Positions 60,595 through 64,000 of a stretch of 64,000 nucleotides of DNA are shown here, piece by piece. The DNA is from Occallatibacter riparius. Its GTDB lineage: Bacteria; Acidobacteriota; Terriglobia; Terriglobales; Acidobacteriaceae. A model generated the notes under the pieces. The model saw only the letters and a list, made by a program, of their open reading frames with translations. It was not told the origin of the DNA and did not search any database. The stretch covers positions 5,456,001-5,520,000 of the forward strand of contig NZ_CP093313.1 in the NCBI RefSeq assembly GCF_025264625.1, in the 5' to 3' direction. Each line of letters opens with the position of its first letter. Position 1 is the stretch's first letter. The position numbers and the translations under genes were made by a program.

Positions 60595-61539
60595 TCACAC
60601 CGCCCGTTTGAACCGCTCCACGTAATCCGCCGCGGTAATGCCCAGCACGCGTTGGAAGCCCCGCCGCATCGCGTCCACGGATCCAAATCCGCACGCGTCG
60701 GCGACTTCCTTCAATCCCTTCGACGAGCTATCAATCATCTGCTGTGCGGCCTCGACGCGCAGCTGCGTGACAAGTTGTCCCGGATTCATCTTCATTTCTC
60801 GCAGGCACACGCGAGAAAAGTGCCTGGGGCTCATGCCCATTCTTGCGGCCAGGGCTTCGACAGAGAGATCCCCTCGCAGGTTCTCGAGCATGTAGACCTG
60901 CAGTTCCCTCAGGGGCTCAAACGTAGTTGCCTGCCGCGAGAGCATATGGCTGTACTGCGCCTGGCCACCCGGGCGAACAAGGAACATGACAAGCTGCCGC
61001 GCTACGGCCAGCGCTGCATCGTGGCCGTGATCCTCTTCCACCAGTGCCAGCGACAGGTCAATGCCCGCCGTGATTCCCGCTGATGTGTACATATTTCCGT
61101 CGCGCAAGAAGATGGGATCGCGCTCCACCTTCACGCGCGGAAAGTCTCTCGCGAGCTTCTCGCAGAATCTCCAATGCGTTACGGCTCTCCTGCCATCCAG
61201 CAGTCCGGCAGCGGCCAACAGAAACGCCCCGGTGCAAATCGAAGCAATGCGGCGCGAGCGCGATGCCGCATCTGCGATCCAGTCGACGTATTCCCGGCTG
61301 TATTTGCCTGACTCCGCGCCCGGCCCACCGGCAATAACCAGCGTGTCGATCGGACCCGACACTGCATCGGGAGAGACCGCACCAGCGATCCTCACCCCCC
61401 GATTTGTATCCAGTTCACCGGAGCCGTCGTGCGCCACCACTGAAATCTGGTACTCCGGCACACTCGAGAACACCTCCAGCGGTCCCGTCACATCGAGAAT
61501 CTGCACCGGCGGCGGTCCGCTGATCACCACATTCCGCAT
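60595..61539 (-). CDS. GlxA-like AraC-family transcription regulator
   Basis: 314 residues. The N-terminal DJ-1/PfpI-like domain (about 1-180) keeps the nucleophile-elbow phrase SICTGAFLLAAAGLLDGR, and the C-terminal AraC helix-turn-helix pair (about 215-312) has EALAARMGMSPRHFSRV and LKEVADACGFGSVDAMRRGF. GlxA-type regulators sense small metabolites. It may control the convergent reductase and HD genes, but that is a guess. No Shine-Dalgarno, and TAGAAT six bases upstream suggests a leaderless message. Confidence 0.9.
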   Translation of the reverse strand: MRNVVISGPPPVQILDVTGPLEVFSSVPEYQISVVAHDGSGELDTNRGVRIAGAVSPDAVSGPIDTLVIAGGPGAESGKYSREYVDWIADAASRSRRIASICTGAFLLAAAGLLDGRRAVTHWRFCEKLARDFPRVKVERDPIFLRDGNMYTSAGITAGIDLSLALVEEDHGHDAALAVARQLVMFLVRPGGQAQYSHMLSRQATTFEPLRELQVYMLENLRGDLSVEALAARMGMSPRHFSRVCLREMKMNPGQLVTQLRVEAAQQMIDSSSKGLKEVADACGFGSVDAMRRGFQRVLGITAADYVERFKRAV

Positions 61540-61545
61540 AACGCA

Positions 61546-61551
61546 ATTCTA
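61546..61551 (-). promoter_or_regulatory. -10-like TAGAAT six bases before the GlxA-like gene
   Basis: On the minus strand TAGAAT is followed by TGCGTT and the ATG at 61539. Fifth case of the six-base spacing. Confidence 0.5.
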
Positions 61552-61716
61552 GGAGAGCAAGGAAGGGCAGACGCCCACGATCCGATAAGAGGCGGCGCAG
61601 CTATTTCCAATTTTCATAACTAGCTTAGAATCCCCGTGGACATCGGCCCGAAAGGGAATGTGTGTTTCGGGGGATGCTTGATACCATGACACTCCGCGGT
61701 GAACGAAAAGCGCGCC

Positions 61717-64000
61717 TCAGTCCTCGCGCAAAAGCACAAGCGGATCAGCCGACAGCGCATGTTGCGCCGGAATCCAGATCGCGAGCAGGCCCAGCAAAGC
61801 CATCGCAACAATCACACCGCCAAGGACGATCGGGTCTCGCGGCGTGGCTTGATACACGATGGAAGCAAGCACCCGGCTTGCCAGCACGCCGAAGATCAAC
61901 CCGGCCATCGATCCTATTGCCAGTAATCGCAACGCACGTCCCAACGCCGCGCCCAGCACTTCTCTCCGCTTCGCGCCCAGCGCAATGCGAATTCCCAGCT
62001 CCTTCAGCCGCTTGTTGACGGAGTAAGCTGCCATTCCGAAGATGCCTGTGATCGACAAGATGCCGCCCATAACGCCCAGCGCGCCCAGCGCCATCGTGGC
62101 CACGCGCGCTGGAAACAAGACGACGTTCAGCAGCGAGTTCCACGTTTCGATATTCACCGGCAGCCCGGCATCCAGTTCGCGCAGCTTCACGCGCATAGCG
62201 GCCGCCAGTGCCACCGGGTCAGACCTCGACCGCACAATGACGTGCACCAGGTTTGCAGGTGACTGCATGAAAGGCCGAAACACCGCGGGCTGCTGATCCT
62301 CGGTGAGGCTCAAATATTTCCCGTCTTCCGCTACCCCCACAATCTCGATGCGGTTTCCGTGGAGGTCGCGGTAGTACCTTCCCATCGCGTTCGCGACTGT
62401 CCCGAACATCTTCACAGCAAACTCCCTGTTCGCAATCGCGACAGGCTGCGCATTCTTGTCGTCGTGCCAGGTGAAGCTGCGGCCAGCCAGCAGACTCGTC
62501 GCCGCCGCTTCAAAGTATCCAGGCGAAACATCGTAGGCATACGGCCTGACCGCGACATTCGACTGGCTCAAGTCCCGCGTATCATCCTTGAACGCATTCA
62601 CGCGAAAAGCCGCGGTGTACACCAGCGGCGGATAGTTATTCACGAGTCCTGCATGCTCCACTCCAGGAATCGCCTGCATCGCATCCACCAGCCGCCTCTG
62701 CATCAACAGCATGTTGTCGCCGCTGTATCCGCCCATTGATAGGTCGACGCCCAGAACCTGCGTGTCCCGCGGCTCAAAGCCGAAATTGCTGTGCAGTGAT
62801 TTCAGCAGTCCCCGGATGGCCACCATCGATGCCGTTACGAGCACCGCGCAAATCGCAATCTGCAGCACGAGCAAAGCATCGCGAACAGGGATCCGTCTCG
62901 ACAACGGATTCCATCCAGCCTTCACAACTTCGTAAGGATGTGCCCGCATCACCTGGCGCACAGGCACGACCCCAAATAGCAATCCGCTCACCAGCGCAAG
63001 AACGACCGCCACAACAAAGATGCGCGCATCGATAGTGATAGGAATGTGAATCGGCGCGCCCTGAAACGGCTGCCACGCAGCAAGGCTTCTCAACAGTACG
63101 ATGCTTGCACCCAACCCAACTGCTCCACCAGCGCACGAGATCAGCAGCGCTTCGGTGAACAACTGGCGCAACACTCTGCTTCGAGTGGAGCCCAGTGCCA
63201 GCCGTAATGCCATTTCCCTCGAACGGTCCGCAGCATGCGCCGCGAACAGCCCACCAAGGTTGGCGCACGCAGCCAGCAGAATCAACAGCGCTAGCAACGC
63301 CAACCCGGCCACAAACGCACGTATCGCGTCCCCAAACGCGGTCAGTCCGACCTGCCCGAGGCTCCCCTTCTGGTGACGGACATCCTTGGGATACTCCCTC
63401 TGCAATTCATCGCCAATCGCGTTCACGTCCGCTTCGGCATCGCGCACGCTCACACCGCGACGCAGGTGCCCAAACACCTCGAACACCCCCTGCATGTTGG
63501 CGCGCTCACTGAAGGCATTCCCTCCGCCTACCTGCTGCTGGTTCACAATCGGCACATAAAAATCAGGCGCGACGAAGAACAATGTCCCTCGAAATTCATC
63601 CGGAGCAACACCGATCACCGTAAAGGGGTGCTTGTCTACCTGTACGACCCGACCGATGACGGAACGATCGTCATGGAACCTGCTGTGCCAGAAAGCGCGG
63701 CTCAAAACAATATAAGCGGCGCTGTTCTGGCCATGTTCATCCGAGGCATGAAAGAAGCGCCCCAGATAGGGTTGCACCTTCAGCACATCGAAGTAGTTGC
63801 CACTGACAGCGAAGCTCGTAGAGTTCGATGGATTGTTTCCCTCATCGAAACCCACAAACGCAAAGTTGAAACACGCCAGGTCTTCGAAGGTGCGGTTGCG
63901 ATCCCGCAAATCGACATAATTTGGATACGACTGGAAGCCCGATCCATCACCATAGTGCGTTCCGTAAAGACTCTTTACCTCCGGCACCGCGAGGGGCCGC
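61717..64000 (-). CDS. MacB/FtsX-type ABC permease, ADOP-like, partial at right edge
   Basis: At least 760 residues. The frame has no stop up to base 64000, so the 5' end lies outside the window. The visible part begins RPLAVPEVKSLY, the sequence that follows the first membrane helix in acidobacterial duplicated orphan permeases (ADOP). A periplasmic MacB-like domain follows, then three helices, a second periplasmic domain (about 440-600) and the last three helices ending QHALSADPLVLLRED. No ATPase gene is adjacent, as usual for ADOP. A PadR regulator often precedes such genes but would lie beyond the window. Confidence 0.88.
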   Translation of the reverse strand, partial: RPLAVPEVKSLYGTHYGDGSGFQSYPNYVDLRDRNRTFEDLACFNFAFVGFDEGNNPSNSTSFAVSGNYFDVLKVQPYLGRFFHASDEHGQNSAAYIVLSRAFWHSRFHDDRSVIGRVVQVDKHPFTVIGVAPDEFRGTLFFVAPDFYVPIVNQQQVGGGNAFSERANMQGVFEVFGHLRRGVSVRDAEADVNAIGDELQREYPKDVRHQKGSLGQVGLTAFGDAIRAFVAGLALLALLILLAACANLGGLFAAHAADRSREMALRLALGSTRSRVLRQLFTEALLISCAGGAVGLGASIVLLRSLAAWQPFQGAPIHIPITIDARIFVVAVVLALVSGLLFGVVPVRQVMRAHPYEVVKAGWNPLSRRIPVRDALLVLQIAICAVLVTASMVAIRGLLKSLHSNFGFEPRDTQVLGVDLSMGGYSGDNMLLMQRRLVDAMQAIPGVEHAGLVNNYPPLVYTAAFRVNAFKDDTRDLSQSNVAVRPYAYDVSPGYFEAAATSLLAGRSFTWHDDKNAQPVAIANREFAVKMFGTVANAMGRYYRDLHGNRIEIVGVAEDGKYLSLTEDQQPAVFRPFMQSPANLVHVIVRSRSDPVALAAAMRVKLRELDAGLPVNIETWNSLLNVVLFPARVATMALGALGVMGGILSITGIFGMAAYSVNKRLKELGIRIALGAKRREVLGAALGRALRLLAIGSMAGLIFGVLASRVLASIVYQATPRDPIVLGGVIVAMALLGLLAIWIPAQHALSADPLVLLRED

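Noticed and set aside
61662..62018. Short plus-strand ORF between the regulator and permease genes
   Set aside because: It runs mostly antisense to the 3' end of the permease gene and has no motif.

Overview
The window looks like a chromosomal segment from an Acidobacteriota genome, probably class Terriglobia. The inference rests on high GC with GC-rich third codon positions, a bacillithiol-type BshB1 deacetylase, an ADOP-like MacB/FtsX permease cut by the right edge, many small secreted proteins of acidobacterial style, and characteristic intergenic repeats. No rRNA, CRISPR array, transposase, integrase or phage gene was seen. One tRNA (Leu, GAG) is present.

Layout. 0.1-3.7 kb: a beta-propeller lipoprotein, bshB1, a cold-shock gene with a long leader, and two small unknown proteins. 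3.8-8.5 kb: a carotenoid-type lycopene cyclase, an odd half-and-half acyl-carrier-like ORF, and a tight set (DUF421, unknown membrane protein, DUF421, MFS transporter). 8.6-12.6 kb: a drug-efflux operon read leftward (TetR, HlyD, ABC ATPase, ABC-2 permease) with a clear palindromic operator in front of tetR. 12.6-15.5 kb: a two-subunit molybdenum hydroxylase (isoquinoline 1-oxidoreductase type). 15.7-22.1 kb: a self-contained sugar PTS (EIIA-HPr-EI fusion plus an EIIC-EIIB-EIIB permease), divergent from an outer-membrane sugar porin. With nagA at 46.2 kb and glmM at 34.1 kb this suggests amino-sugar use, though nagA is not in the PTS operon. 22.2-28.1 kb: small secreted and membrane proteins, a HAD phosphatase, a lytic transglycosylase, a flippase-like protein, DUF502, and a tail-anchored coiled-coil protein. 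28.4-32.6 kb: a signalling cluster (hybrid kinase with two receiver domains, single-domain receiver, HPt). 32.7-43.1 kb: housekeeping genes xseA, glmM, polA, queA, a DUF374 acyltransferase, an aldo/keto reductase and a NatAB-like exporter. 43.2-56.5 kb: beta-propeller/phosphoesterase, nagA, metallophosphoesterase, DUF3224, HAD, amidohydrolase, a coupled PaiB-CimA pair and secreted small proteins including an RbsD/FucU-like one. 56.5-64 kb: tRNA-Leu-secG, DUF2092, an Asn-repeat protein, HD protein, quinone-reductase-like enzyme, GlxA-like regulator and the partial ADOP permease.

The observations most worth a second look are: a -10-like hexamer placed exactly six bases before the start codon of five unlinked genes, suggesting leaderless transcripts; the ACP-like ORF made of the second half of one domain followed by the first half of the next; two single-domain DUF421 genes flanking an unknown protein; a signal-peptide RbsD/FucU-like protein; an orphan phosphorelay with no visible output; a perfect 18-base palindrome before a secreted-protein pair; and a 360-base AT-rich stretch between convergent genes. 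Function calls come from recognising motifs and family architecture by eye. No database search was run.
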